A stretch of 64,000 nucleotides of DNA, from assembly GCA_025786725.1 (NCBI GenBank), contig JAHLTZ010000047.1, forward strand, positions 1-64,000, given 5' to 3'. How positions within the stretch are numbered: position 1 is the stretch's first letter; each line of letters begins with the position of its first letter. The translations under genes and the position numbers were made by a program. Origin of the DNA: Syncephalis fuscata (lineage: Eukaryota; Zoopagomycota; Zoopagomycetes; Zoopagales; Piptocephalidaceae). Positions 31,874 through 43,550 of this stretch are shown piece after piece. The notes beneath the pieces are model-generated. The model searched no databases. It was not told where the DNA came from and saw only the letters and a program-made list of their open reading frames with translations.

Positions 31874-32989
31874 ATGCACTTCTCTTCTCTTGTTCTAAGT
31901 ATTGTTTCCGCCGTTTTGGGGACGACTCTTGTTGCCGGTCCTGCCGTAAGCGGTGCAGTAATACCAAGTAAGCCAATTATATTTTGTTAAACATCCCAAA
32001 TAACTTGAAAATGAATTAGACAACTTCTATTTAATTGACACAACTGATGGTAATCCAAATAGTTTACGCGAACAAATTTATCATCCAATATCCAGCTCAG
32101 GCAAGAAACATCGTCTAAATTTGCACGATAAAAAAGAACAGCATAAATTGCCAGCTATTTCAGCTGTTCAAAATGCTATACAGAAGTTGACTAGTCCTCA
32201 CACTATTGCCGAATTGCGTCAGCAATTAAATCAAGCTTTAATGGCCATTGCGGCTGTTGACCTGACTATGCTGAGTCGTTTTCGCAGATGAGCGTTGAAG
32301 AGCAGCAAGCTTTATTGGATGCTGCCCCGAATAATAATGCATTACGTTTGACTACGTCTTATGGTGATATAGATATTAAAGGCGAGCCGGCTAACATGTT
32401 GATCCATTTAATAGCTACTCTTATCATAATGCCAACTACTAATAAAGCTACAAACCAACATCGACCGATTGAAGATACAAGCAATTACCATTCGTTTTTG
32501 ATACATTCTGCCACAGATGCTATCGTGCCTGACGCAGACAACACCTTCAAACAACCAAAAATGTCTGGCTTTGGCCAGCCATACAGCGAAAGCACCGTTA
32601 TACCTGAAATACCGCTCGACGCTACCTGGCCATTATTGCCATTGGTCGGTGGTCTGGGCATGCCTTATGCAGTGCCAATGTTTGCCAATATATTGCCTGT
32701 TTCGTCAGTACCGACTACATTGACAGATATGGCATCTTCTAAAACTGTACCAAATCATTTTGGCGATATTAACGCAGATAGCAGCAATCAGAAAGAAAAT
32801 AACCATGCTATTGTACAAGTAGATAAGCTGCCGGATATTGAGTGCCAAACGGATTCTCTCTTTCTCCTACCACACTGCGATGCTTGTTTGGTTAATATCT
32901 TGTTTAGCAATAAGGAGCTATTGTACTTTGACTCCACATTTTTTATTACCTACTTCACCGCCTTTTTCTTAATACTTTTAGACAATTAA
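31874..32989 (+). CDS. Secreted protein of unknown function, one frame break
   Basis: Exon 1 (31874-31967) encodes a signal peptide (MHFSSLVLSIVSAVLGTTLV). The intron is 31968-32019 and exon 2 is 32020-32989. The frame breaks at a run of four T (32279-32282); one added base would give 354 aa with no other stop. The mature protein has a Gln/Leu-rich helical part (AELRQQLNQALMAIAAVDL) and ends in a hydrophobic stretch (FFITYFTAFFLILL) that could be a membrane helix or GPI signal. Few cysteines are present, and I recognise no domain. It lies inside the inverted-repeat cassette, divergent from the pseudokinase. Confidence 0.55.
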
Positions 32990-33049
32990 ACAGCCATTTA
33001 TTACTATTCCATGTGCATTGTAACATGTATAATATTACATTCAACATTA

Positions 33050-33563
33050 ATTAATTCATATATGATTATTAATACAATAATGTAATTAATTAGTTATCTC
33101 TACTATTGCTTTAATATATATATATTGTCCTTTATTTAGTCAGATTGGCTATAGGAGAAGTAACTTTTTAATGTGGCATTTATAATAATTATATTAATCT
33201 TGATCTTACATCACAAATATGCCCAAAATGCAATAGTAGAATATTAGAAAATAAAAGAAACCATTCAGATGCAATAGTCCATGTTGTATGTAGATGCAAC
33301 AACAACAAATGCAGAATGACATGGAATTGCAATTATATGGCTTCTGTTGATATTCGATCAATCTTCCTACATATGGCCAACAAAAATAATGATCAACCTT
33401 AAATATTTTAAATAAATTAAATAATATGTTACATTGTTTATTTAAATCAATTTATTAACAACATTTTAGTGGAAAGTAATGTAATTATGCTGTGTATAAC
33501 AGCATGGCTTCAATTGGAACGAATTTTGGTTTGGAAACTTGAAATAATATGTAAAGTAAAATT
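33050..33563. repeat. Right inverted repeat of the pseudokinase cassette
   Basis: 514 bp, reverse complement of 29018-29531. It lies directly downstream of the secreted-protein gene and about 190 bp from the end of the branching enzyme gene. Confidence 0.88.
33172..33402 (+). pseudogene. Cys-rich zinc-ribbon-like fragment in the right repeat
   Basis: This is the mirror copy of the frame at 29179-29409, the same length and with the same Cys pattern (CPKC, CRCNNNKC, TWNC). The stop codon is at 33400-33402, and no start Met precedes the Cys motif. Confidence 0.35.
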
Positions 33564-33750
33564 TAGCTAAAAATAAAATAATAGTACTGCTATTTTTATT
33601 TATATTACTGTATTCTTATTTCACTATATAAATATAAACATTTAAAGCGTTATTTATGCTATTAACGTTGTTATATATTGATTTTATGATGAATATAATG
33701 TTGGTCGCATTCATTAGCCTATGATTTTAATCTTTATTATCCTTAAAGAT

Positions 33751-36703
33751 TTATTCGTCCAATTTCAACGAACGCAATACGATGGCTGTTCGGCATGGAA
33801 TATAAAGCTAGGTGATGTCAGGATTAGCATGACACTATAATGCATAACAATATGGTGCTCACCTGGATATAATGCTGACGACCGCACCATTCTTCGTTGT
33901 GGGCTTCAAACGATTGATTAAGATCAACACGGTCATGACCACTATATACAGCATCGTCTGAACAAAGAATAATTCGATATCTAATAGTAAATCACAGCCA
34001 AAAACATCATCACAAGTTAACGAATACCATATATACATAAAAATTGCTAATATAAATTGAATCAATCAATAAAAAGGATACGGTCCTGGCCATTGAGTGC
34101 CAATACGATAGTGCTCAAAGCTAGTTGATGGATGGAAGTTAAACACCCATAGTAGGCCACCGCGTTCAAATACAACAATCTTGTCACCTTCATGTTTTAA
34201 TGATACCCATGCCTATCGCAGAATATTAAATAATAGCAATAATCATTTATGTATATATCTACCTGTGGCGAGGAAAGCCATTGATATTCCGATTCAAGAC
34301 GTTCCATAGCACGATCAAAGTCGTTTAAATACTTGAATCGCAGTAACTTATCATCAACAAGATTCCATTGCCGACGGCAATAGTGGAAGCTATTATCATT
34401 GCCAGCACGTGGAAAATCAAGCCATTCTGGATGGCCAAATTCATTGCCTTCAAAGTTCAAATAGCCTTCACCGCCCAAAGCATGCGTAATTAAACTAATT
34501 ATCGCCATAAGAGTATGATAAGTATGATTTACTAATAGTAATAAACAAATATTGCTTACCGAATCATTTTATGAAGAGACAGTCCTCGATCGATAATAGG
34601 AGTAAGTGGTGTCAAATCGGACATGTTGGTATACATTTCCTTGTCCATAAGCCAAAAGGCCAATGTTTTATCGCCTACCAATGCTTGATCGTGCGACTCG
34701 CAATAAGCAACCGTCTTTTCCAAATGACGTCGATTCGTAAGTGTGTGCACAATATTGCCCATATCCCAGTCTTCATCCTAACATATTGTTATGTTATTAG
34801 TACAATAGACATTGACAAACTAATCACTTACACGAACTTCTTTTAACAGTTTAATCCACATATCAGGAATTGCCATGCCAAGTCGATAATCAAATCCTAC
34901 ACCACCATCACCTACGGGACGGCATAGTGTAGGCATACCCGATACATCTGCCATATTATAAATAAATAAGCAAAATGCTTTTAGATAAGTCGACATGTTT
35001 TACCTTCAGCGATCGTAATAGCATTTGGATACAGGTGGTGAACCATGTAATTAGCCTATACAACAGCAGTATAAGCAGTTGGAATTAGTTTGTATTAGTA
35101 TCTTACCAGCATTAGATAGACCACGCCTTCAATATCGACTGATCCACCAAAATACTCTTCATAGTTACCGCTAAAACCTGTACCAATACCATGATGTTGA
35201 TATAGCATAGATGTCACTCCATCAAATCGGAATCCATCAAAGCGAAACTCATCCAAGTAAAATCGTATATTGGAAAGTAAAAAACGCATTGTTTCATAGT
35301 TGCCGTAATTAAAGAGTCGACTGTAATGACATGTCATTAGTTGCTATTCTATTGTTGCTATGTTTATTATTACCTGTCCCATAGTTCATGTTGACCTCGA
35401 GGTCCACCGTGGAAGTATAGATAGTCAGTGCCATCGAACATGTTCAATCCATCGAGTACATTCTTGCATGCATGGGAGTGCACTACATCTAGAAACACTA
35501 CAAGGCCAAGACGATGTGCTTCATCAATTAAGTGTTTCAATTGCTCTGGTGTACCTGATAAACATTAATGATATCATTAATATAAATATTAATGTTATTA
35601 ATTATTAAATTAAGCATTATAGTACTTACCGTAGCGACTTGAAATGGCAAAGAATGAAGTTACTTGATAGCCAAAACTGGCGTAGTAGGCATGCTCCATA
35701 ATGGCCATTAACTGGACGGCATTATAGCCAAGTGCCGCAATACGTGGCAAAATATTAATGCGAAATTCATCGTAAGTACCGACACGTCCATCAGGCGACG
35801 AAATACCAACTAAATCCAATTATATTATTATAAGTACTACTATTCTACATATATATATATATGTGTATGTGTGGCATTATCTAGCTCCACCATCACATAA
35901 TAGCTTACCGTGTGCTTCGTAAATTTTTAGGCCGCCCTTTATATTTTTGGGTGCTTTATGTTGCCACACATAGTCTTTTGGGGGGTCCCAGTAGACGGCG
36001 TCATAAACTGATGACACACTCAGATCTTGCACAACTCGATGGATCCAGGCGGGTAGTCGGTCAATACGCTCGCCTGTCGGTGTGACCATAGAGATCTGGT
36101 CACGAGTCAAGGGTAAGTTGAGTGATGCTGCCCATGGTCTATTACACTACCTTCACTTTGCTATTATGCTCAATAGCTGGTTTGCCATTTTTGTTGGCTG
36201 GGACTACACACTTCCAAGTGCCATATTCGTTTTTCGTCATGGGATTGGCCTCTACATCCCAGTTATCTATTTAGTAGCAATAGCAAGTTAAGGTAAATAG
36301 CGACAAGTAGCAAGTATGGCTATTATTTAGTTATATAGCAATGTAATGCTGGCAAAAAGGATACTGAAGTCGCCTATAAGGGAGGCTTTAACAACACCGG
36401 GAGCGTGTTCACGATAAACAATACTGTTATCTGGCTGTCTATGTAGACCAAATTCCTTGTAGCTTTGACTGATGCCATCCAATCCACCTTTTTCGTTCTC
36501 AAATCGCGTGACCCAGTCTTGAAACTTTGAATATCTAAATAAAAGTAATAAATAGGCGATAGTTAATACATGAAAACGTCTATTCCCTAAATAACTTACC
36601 GTTCGCGTAATGCACCAGCAAATGGCCCAAGCCACGGGTCTAGAGCAATGACACCGGTTCCGTCATTGGGCGGTTGCTGCGTCGTTTTCTTTACGTCTGT
36701 CAT
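33751..36703 (-). CDS. GLC3: 1,4-alpha-glucan (glycogen) branching enzyme
   Basis: Fourteen exons on the minus strand: 36600-36703, 36365-36534, 36151-36266, 35909-36095, 35630-35809, 35374-35554, 35107-35320, 35004-35055, 34832-34947, 34560-34777, 34263-34494, 34082-34212, 33863-33980, 33751-33807. They sum to 691 aa, the usual family length. The order is a CBM48 N-domain ([17 protein letters not shown]), a GH13 barrel and a C-terminal beta domain. Conserved GH13 regions are visible: [26 protein letters not shown] with the nucleophile Asp, the acid/base Glu in AITIAEDVSGMP, and the third Asp in [11 protein letters not shown]. It makes alpha-1,6 branches in glycogen in the cytosol. Introns are 50-101 bp; donor GTATCC is used at 34081. 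All reading phases agree, and no frame break is seen. Confidence 0.96.
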
Positions 36704-38094
36704 GATATACTTGCTGGCAAGTAGTAGATAGAATAGACTGTTTATATAATAGACAACACGGCTAACAAAGAAAGTGTGTAATTCTTGCAAGTAATTTGCT
36801 ACGTCTCGTTAGCACTTCTGGGCGTAAGAGTAATCAGAACCGGAGGCGACAAGAATGAAGATAAAAAGAAGAAAAGGCGGCTGTCACCTCTCTAGTACAT
36901 TATATGATATGGATAGTCGCGCATTCTCATGACATGGTCCATTGCCTTATCTTTGTTCAATTGTGTGTACTACCACGATAAGGATAGCAATGTAAACCCC
37001 GTACGCGTTATCGGATCCTCGTGGTACTTGCCACTCTTCTTAGATTACTGTAATAATACCCCAATAAAGCAAGATAAGGGCGTGCCTGCCTAATAGACGA
37101 GTGGATAGATGTGGGGTACATGTGGTGCATAGATTTGTGTCATCAAGCTTTGAAACATGTTATCGATAAAGTTAAAAGCGCATTAAAATAGTTGCCATTT
37201 AACACCAAGAGAACACTCATTGTCTTGAAACATGCTCACCAGCTAAAACAATTATAGTAAAAATACCTTTATGTTGTATTTAATAACAAAAGAGCAATAC
37301 AGTAATATTAAAATGGAAAAATATGGGTATGCTACTAGTAAAATAAAGAATACTTTTCTTGTATAAATAAATTTATATAATTTATATATAATATAATGTA
37401 CCAGGTCCATGCAGTCATATACGTCAATACTTACTTAATTTACAGTAAAGCTATATGCTTGTAAACACCAAGAGCGCATGATAGCAACATTGGACTGATA
37501 GAAATAAACATATTATATTGGAAATGTCACAATTGTAAGCATTACTGTCATTCTTTCACTTTTCTCGCGTCATACTCTTTTGATAGTCTATTTACTTTTA
37601 TACTTTACATATGTTGTATTTTCTATATATACTGAACTAAATACTTGACTGCAAGTTAAAGCTCAACAAGTCGTTCTGCTCATTGTTTTTGTTATTATAA
37701 AACAAGATGCTTCCGTTATATGTCATAAGCTTTATGAGCAGTGTAGTGTTTATGTTTTATACTGTATCGATTATAAACCAATATATGGCGAAATAGCTTG
37801 CCAATTCTTGTCCCTATCAATGTCATAAACGTCTAGCCGTTAAATTCCATAAGATCTTACAATCTTTAATTTAGATACAGCACATTTTAATTTAATTTGT
37901 CCAACCTTATTACTTATTACAAATATATATACTAAAATTGTTAAAAATTAATGTAAGTATTATAAAATATTAACAAGTTTTATTATAGATCATTCAAGAC
38001 TAGCATATTTTAGTAATATGTTTCTATTTTATCATATATCTTATTTAGTTTTTACTTAAATATAATAATTTCTTGCTTATAAATACTAACATAT
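36704..38094. other. Intergenic, upstream of the branching enzyme
   Basis: 1.39 kb. The first 400 bp is less AT-rich and probably contains the branching-enzyme promoter and leader. The rest is AT-rich and leads into repeat R3 copy 2. No gene was seen. Confidence 0.4.
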
Positions 38095-39465
38095 TACAGT
38101 TAGTTACAGTGACACTGTTTATTTTAATAATAATATTAATGATTTATTTATATTGTTTTTAATATATTAATATTAAACAATTTATTAGCCATTTAATGTG
38201 ATTTGGCGTTAAATGACTATTTTAATAATCTTTAATTTATTGAACATGATGATGGGTGGTGAGTGACATCATTAATCAACTACTCATCATTGTAGATTTA
38301 TTATCCAGTATGCATATAGCATTACGGTATGTGTTATTAAGACGCATACTCATCATTTTGCTTGATTGACATTAAAATCATAACTAATTAACATGCTTTA
38401 ATTTATTTATAATAATCTTAATAAAACAACTCAATTCATATTCATATTATTTGTTTTATCAATATAGCCCAGTGAACAAACTATGTGCAATAAGTCAATT
38501 TTTATTAATAAAAAAGTTGGGACCATACCGACAGCGGTTATGGACAGCGTATAGCCAATTATGATAAAATAATAAATATTGTAATGAATATGCAATATTG
38601 AACGAGATTAGCAAGGTTAAAGTTATTAAGCATGTATTTATGAGCAGATGACCAACATTAGTTGGCATTTATTAATAATAAAGCTAGAACAAAAATAAAA
38701 ACAGTTTTGGATAGAACATGTTTATGCGAGTATAAAATGATATATAAAATGATGAGTGTACGGTGAGAAAGTATATAAAATAATATTAAAGCTATAATGC
38801 ATATAATGCAATAAGGGGAATGAGTGGAGTGTATTGGAGCATATAAACAGTAGAATGTGTCTAGTGTATCGTAGAATGATATAGAGCAGTGTGGGATAGA
38901 ATGGGAATGATATAGGTGAAGAGAGAATATATGTATACTGAATATATGCATACTATGTAATAAATCTATGATGATGAGTATTTTGGACCCTGACGTAAAT
39001 TACCCCTAGTTTCATGTTCAATAAAAAGAAAGTTTAATTTAAAAGTGTAAATATTATTAAATGTAACAATTTAATTATTATTCCTTACCACCTGACTTTA
39101 TGTTCTATAGAACGAGTATGTAGTTCAACTGCGTAGATTTTATTAATATAGCCATTTATCCCCCAAATCACATTAAATGGCTAATAAGCTGTTTAATGTA
39201 CAAAAATATTATCTTTATTTAATTAATAAATGAAAATATATATACAATATGATAATACAATCTATCAACTAAATGGCATTGTACATCTAAATACTATGAA
39301 TACAGTAAAGTATCGATGAAAGAGTTGCTCAGTGGTGAAATAAAACAAAGACTAAAACCAATTGCATAAAACCAAGTATAATTATAGGAGTGTCATCAGT
39401 AAAACAACGAGTGTAATAAGGATGACAAACAACAAACAACAAATATAAATATATTCATAGAACAA
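38095..39465. repeat. Invertible-core repeat, family R3 copy 2
   Basis: Second copy of 5395-6765. The outer flanks (about 38095-38205 and 39165-39465) are direct copies. The central part (about 38210-39160) is the reverse complement of the core in copy 1. The core is bounded by the same short inverted repeat containing ATTAGCCATTTAATGTGATT. The 97-codon frame of the core is on the minus strand here (38658-38951). Confidence 0.85.
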
Positions 39466-39950
39466 TGTCATCACGTGCTTATTCATTTGAATGGATCATG
39501 TGTATACAATTCATGTACAAGCACATGCATACACTGTTGTTGTATTATTATAATAGGGGTCAAATAACACAACACGTAGTTAAACACTATTTACTTCTAT
39601 TTAATGTACGGGTTAAATTAGAAGAGCAAAAGTTTGCTATTTTTATTAAGTATGCTGGATTGTATTTGTGTATTAGTTAAAACTCAGCATTAGTAGTACC
39701 ATCATACACAAAGCACATAAGTCCGCCGCCACACAATCACAAGCACATAAGCACACGCACAATTACACATGATTATATCGTACATTTATTCTATCTCCTT
39801 TTCTTATACCGTTTTATTCCGGTACACCCTGCCAATCCATTTACACGCTTTTCTATATCAAACACCCGTTGCTATCTTCTGCAGCACTTTCTTCTTTTCC
39901 TCCCTTCTTCTTGTATCCTTCCCAGCTTCCATCTGTTTTATTAAGTGATT
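39466..39950. other. Upstream region of the CBS-PB1 gene
   Basis: 485 bp between the repeat and the start codon. The last 170 bp is CT-rich (CTTTTCTTATACCG, CTTCTTTTCCTCCC), like a promoter or leader. A 71-codon frame at 39465-39680 begins in the repeat and shows no domain. Confidence 0.4.
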
Positions 39951-42308
39951 ATGAGCCAGATTCCGCGTCGCAAGCCGGGTAGCAGCACTGTTGCTGGACA
40001 CTCCAACGGCCATCGTAACGCCGACGACGCCCAATCTATGCTTAGTGTACAAAGTACTCCAGCCACTAATGACGGGGCACGCCGTCGTCAAAGCAAGCGT
40101 GATGAGGTGGGTAACTAGAAGGGAGTTAGAGAAGGAGACAACTACGATGACAATCGGTCTGTACTTGCGCAAATGAGTCGGGGTTTGCAGCCTTGTGCAG
40201 TTGTCATGTTTAGTATAAACAAATAATACCTGATGCGTTGTATGTGTGTATTTATAAAGACCTGTGCAAATCTAATCGTAAAATGTGTATTATATTATAT
40301 TTATTGTATTATATAGGCAATTAGAAAAAAGTTTGAATCTGAACTTATGAAGAAGAGTCGCTCCCGTTCTCGTAGAGATCAGCCGGCAGCTGCCATTCCT
40401 CATCATATGCGTGTGCCAGGCACTGTAGGTGCACTCCGCCCTACTCAAGCACTTACTGTACGAGAGGCCATGTCGGTCGTTGAGGCATCTCAGCTTATGG
40501 CTGCCAAGCGAGCCGATTGTGTCCTTGTCGTTGACAGTAATGAGCATTTGGCTGGTATTTTTACTGCCAAGGATTTGGCATTCCGTGTCGTAGCCGATGA
40601 TTTGGATGCGCGTAATACTCTTGTACGCGATATTATGACACCTAATCCATTCTGTGTCACTGCTGATACGCCGGCCACTGACGCACTAAACACAATGGTT
40701 CGTCGTCATTTCCGTCACTTGCCCGTGTGCAATGATGAGGGAGACGTCGTAGGTTTACTTGATATCACTCGATGCATGTACGAGGCACTTGACAAGATGG
40801 AACGCGCTTATGGCAGTAGCCGTAAGCTTTACGAGGCCGTAGAAGGTGTTGAGCGTGAATGGTCAGCCAATCAACCAGCTGCTTTGATGCAGTTTGTTGA
40901 AGCACTACGTGAAAAGATGTCCTGTCCCGATCTTACCTCTATATTAGATAACCAGACAGATGTGGCCGGGCTTGGTGTCAGATCAACGGTGCGCGATGCA
41001 GCTCAGCTAATGAAGACATACGGTACAACGGCCGTTCTTATCATGGAGGGCGATACGATCAGCGGTATATTTACCAGCAAAGATATCGTACTGCGTGTTA
41101 TTGCAGCTGGACTAAGCCCAAGTACGTGCAGCGTTGTTCGAGTTATGACACCACACCCAGATACTGCACCACCTAATATCACACTATTACAGGCATTGCG
41201 TAAGATGCACGGTAAGATTTGAGTAATTTAGCAATGAATTATAACTAATAAGTGCTCTTAGACGGTCATTATTTGAACTTGCCCGTTGTTGACGAAGGAG
41301 AGGTGCTTGGCATTGTCGATGTGCTTAAACTTACCTATCATGCACTAGAACAGGTAAGTAGATAGTTTATATAATAATGAATAAACAGTACTAACATCCA
41401 TTTACTAGATTAACTCGATTGAAGGATCCAACGATAGCGAGAACCCAGTCTGGTCACGATTCTTTAGCTTTGGTGCCGATGACTCTATGTCTGAAATATC
41501 CGAATCGCAAATGACTTCATCTGCGTTCCATGCTAACGATTCGCATCTTGCGCATCACAATCAGCGACTTTCATCGGAAATGATGAATGGACATGATAGC
41601 GGCATCATAAGCACAGCTAATCATGCTCGTGGCCCAAGTCGGGCATCGGGTCACCATTCCGATGAAATCTATCCCAATGAAAGCGCCTCTGCTGCTGGTA
41701 TTGGTGATAAAAATGTACCCACTAGCGAGTTTCAACGCTATCCGGACAATTGCTTTGCCTTTAAGTTTAAAGATCCACGTAACGGACGTACACACCGATA
41801 TGTTGCCGCTCTTGACAACCTACCTGTGCTACGCTCTGTAGTGGCTGATAAACTTGGCCTTGGTGGTTCGAATGTCGATGGCGTTCGTGCTGATGGCGTT
41901 GGTCTATGCTACGTTGACGATGAAGGCGATCAAGTACTGGTGGCCACAGAGGACGACTTGGTAGATGCAGTCAGCATGGCACGTCGCCAAGGACTTGACC
42001 GTGTTGTACTAATCATTTCAGGCATTGAAGGCGATTATAGCGAAGCACACCAGGGACGCCTTCGTGCTAAAGATAGTCGCCGCACCTCAGCTTCTAGTAG
42101 TGCAAGCTATGGTACACGTCGTACTGCTGCCTCAGTAGTACCATCTGCACAGGCATCTGGTCTATCGCGGGACGTGTCTGGCTCCAATTCTGGTAAGGCA
42201 CCGGGTGGCGGTCCATTAGATGGTATTCGTCCAGAATATCTACAGGCAGCAGTTATCGGCCTATCGGTAGCATTAATCGGCATATTAGTGGCTGTTAAGC
42301 TTCGTTGA
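39951..42308 (+). CDS. CBS and PB1 domain protein (MUG70-like)
   Basis: Four exons (39951-40106, 40317-41211, 41262-41353, 41409-42308) give 680 aa. The order is a basic N-terminus, four CBS motifs in two pairs (ADCVLVVDSNEHLAGIFTAK, RHLPVCNDEGDVVGLLDI, TTAVLIMEGDTISGIFTSKD, LNLPVVDEGEVLGIVDV), a Ser-rich linker, a PB1 domain at about residues 465-550 (CFAFKFKDPRNGRTHRYV) and one C-terminal membrane helix (AAVIGLSVALIGILVAV). CBS pairs usually bind adenosine nucleotides and PB1 domains pair with partners. The same architecture is found in the fission yeast protein MUG70. The tail anchor suggests an internal membrane. Exact role unknown. Confidence 0.93.
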
Positions 42309-43046
42309 AGTGGCTAGAGAATTCATTTTACAAACTATCCTTTAGTGTTTACAATTATTCTTCTTATCCATTATGAGTTATGTGTAAAGACACTTTATTA
42401 TCATTACACAATAAAATTACCATTGAGTTATTATGACGACTAGCTTGACAACTATAGATAAAGTTTGTTTATTATTAAAGCGTGATTAAAATAACCGTTT
42501 TAATGATTTGAAAATGTCGATTGGCTACTATTTATTAAGATATTATTGTTGTGGAGATTTAGCAGCTAGATTAGTGAGAAAGTTGCTATTTTAAGTGTTT
42601 ATTTCTCTATTTTTAAGAGTGTAACGTTTAATTAAATTAACACATTTTATTTACAATAAACAGAATGAATTGTTTGTAGCTTCATCTTGTATTTAATATT
42701 GCTGCAGCAAATCGTTTTAATGAGTATTGTTTTTATTATTAATTGTTAACCATAAACTATATGACTGTAATGTTCAGTTATTACAAATAAATTTATTAAT
42801 ACTTATTAGGCTGCACTTAATACCAATATTCATACAAATCTACAATGCTATATCTTAAAAAGTACATTCATTTTCAATTAATAAGGCAATTTAACAAAAT
42901 CTATGTACATATATGACATTACGTTTAGTATAGATGATATGACAATTGGTTGATAACAACAAACGGTAAAAATGATTATCATGAATCAATTGTATTCCGT
43001 TTAAAAATTAGGACTTATTACTTAGGTATACGTGTTTGTAGGTTTC
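42309..43046. other. Intergenic AT-rich DNA
   Basis: 740 bp. Polyadenylation-type signals lie near 42410 (AATAAA). Nothing else is recognised. Confidence 0.4.
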
Positions 43047-43447
43047 TCAGTGACCCGCAACCTGCGTAGCTACATACAGTTCTGGTTGCGATGCAGGGGC
43101 TTGCCCCTTTTCCAAACTTTTAAATGGCGCACGTAGGGAATGTTTAATGGCTTTAGGTGTAGTGTCACTTGGACGCGCATTTCCGTATGCCTGGTCAACT
43201 GATCGACCGGTCCATGAAACGTCCGATCTGTTTGGCAACGGCACATTATGCCAAGTTTTAGAAAATACGTGCAGTAAAGCTGGTGGCTCCTTTATTGTTG
43301 ATGGGTTGTCTAGCTAACTCTTCTCTAAAGCCAATCAGGGGGATTCTACGTAAGCGTACGCAACCATCTATACCTTCAAAGTTTTTGGTTCGGTAAATTA
43401 CAATAAATTGACACTTAAACACCAGCAATTTGAAGTAAAAAAACCAT
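43047..43447 (-). CDS. Possible small gene of unknown function with frame breaks
   Basis: On the minus strand a less AT-rich stretch encodes NFEGIDGCVRLRRIPLIGF and then, in another frame, WHNVPLPNRSDVSWTGRSVD to a stop at 43047. The two frames would join if the T run at about 43264-43267 had one base fewer. The upstream frame would reach an ATG at 43447 if the run of seven A at 43437-43443 also had one fewer. I recognise no family. It could be a real gene of about 130 aa hit by indels, or a decayed one. Confidence 0.3.
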
Positions 43448-43550
43448 TATCATAGCTAAATGATAAGCAGCGCTCTATTATTATTGATTTTAACAAGTTT
43501 ATTGCAATATAGAAATACAGCTATAGCAGTGTAGCGTAGAATTTCTAGTC

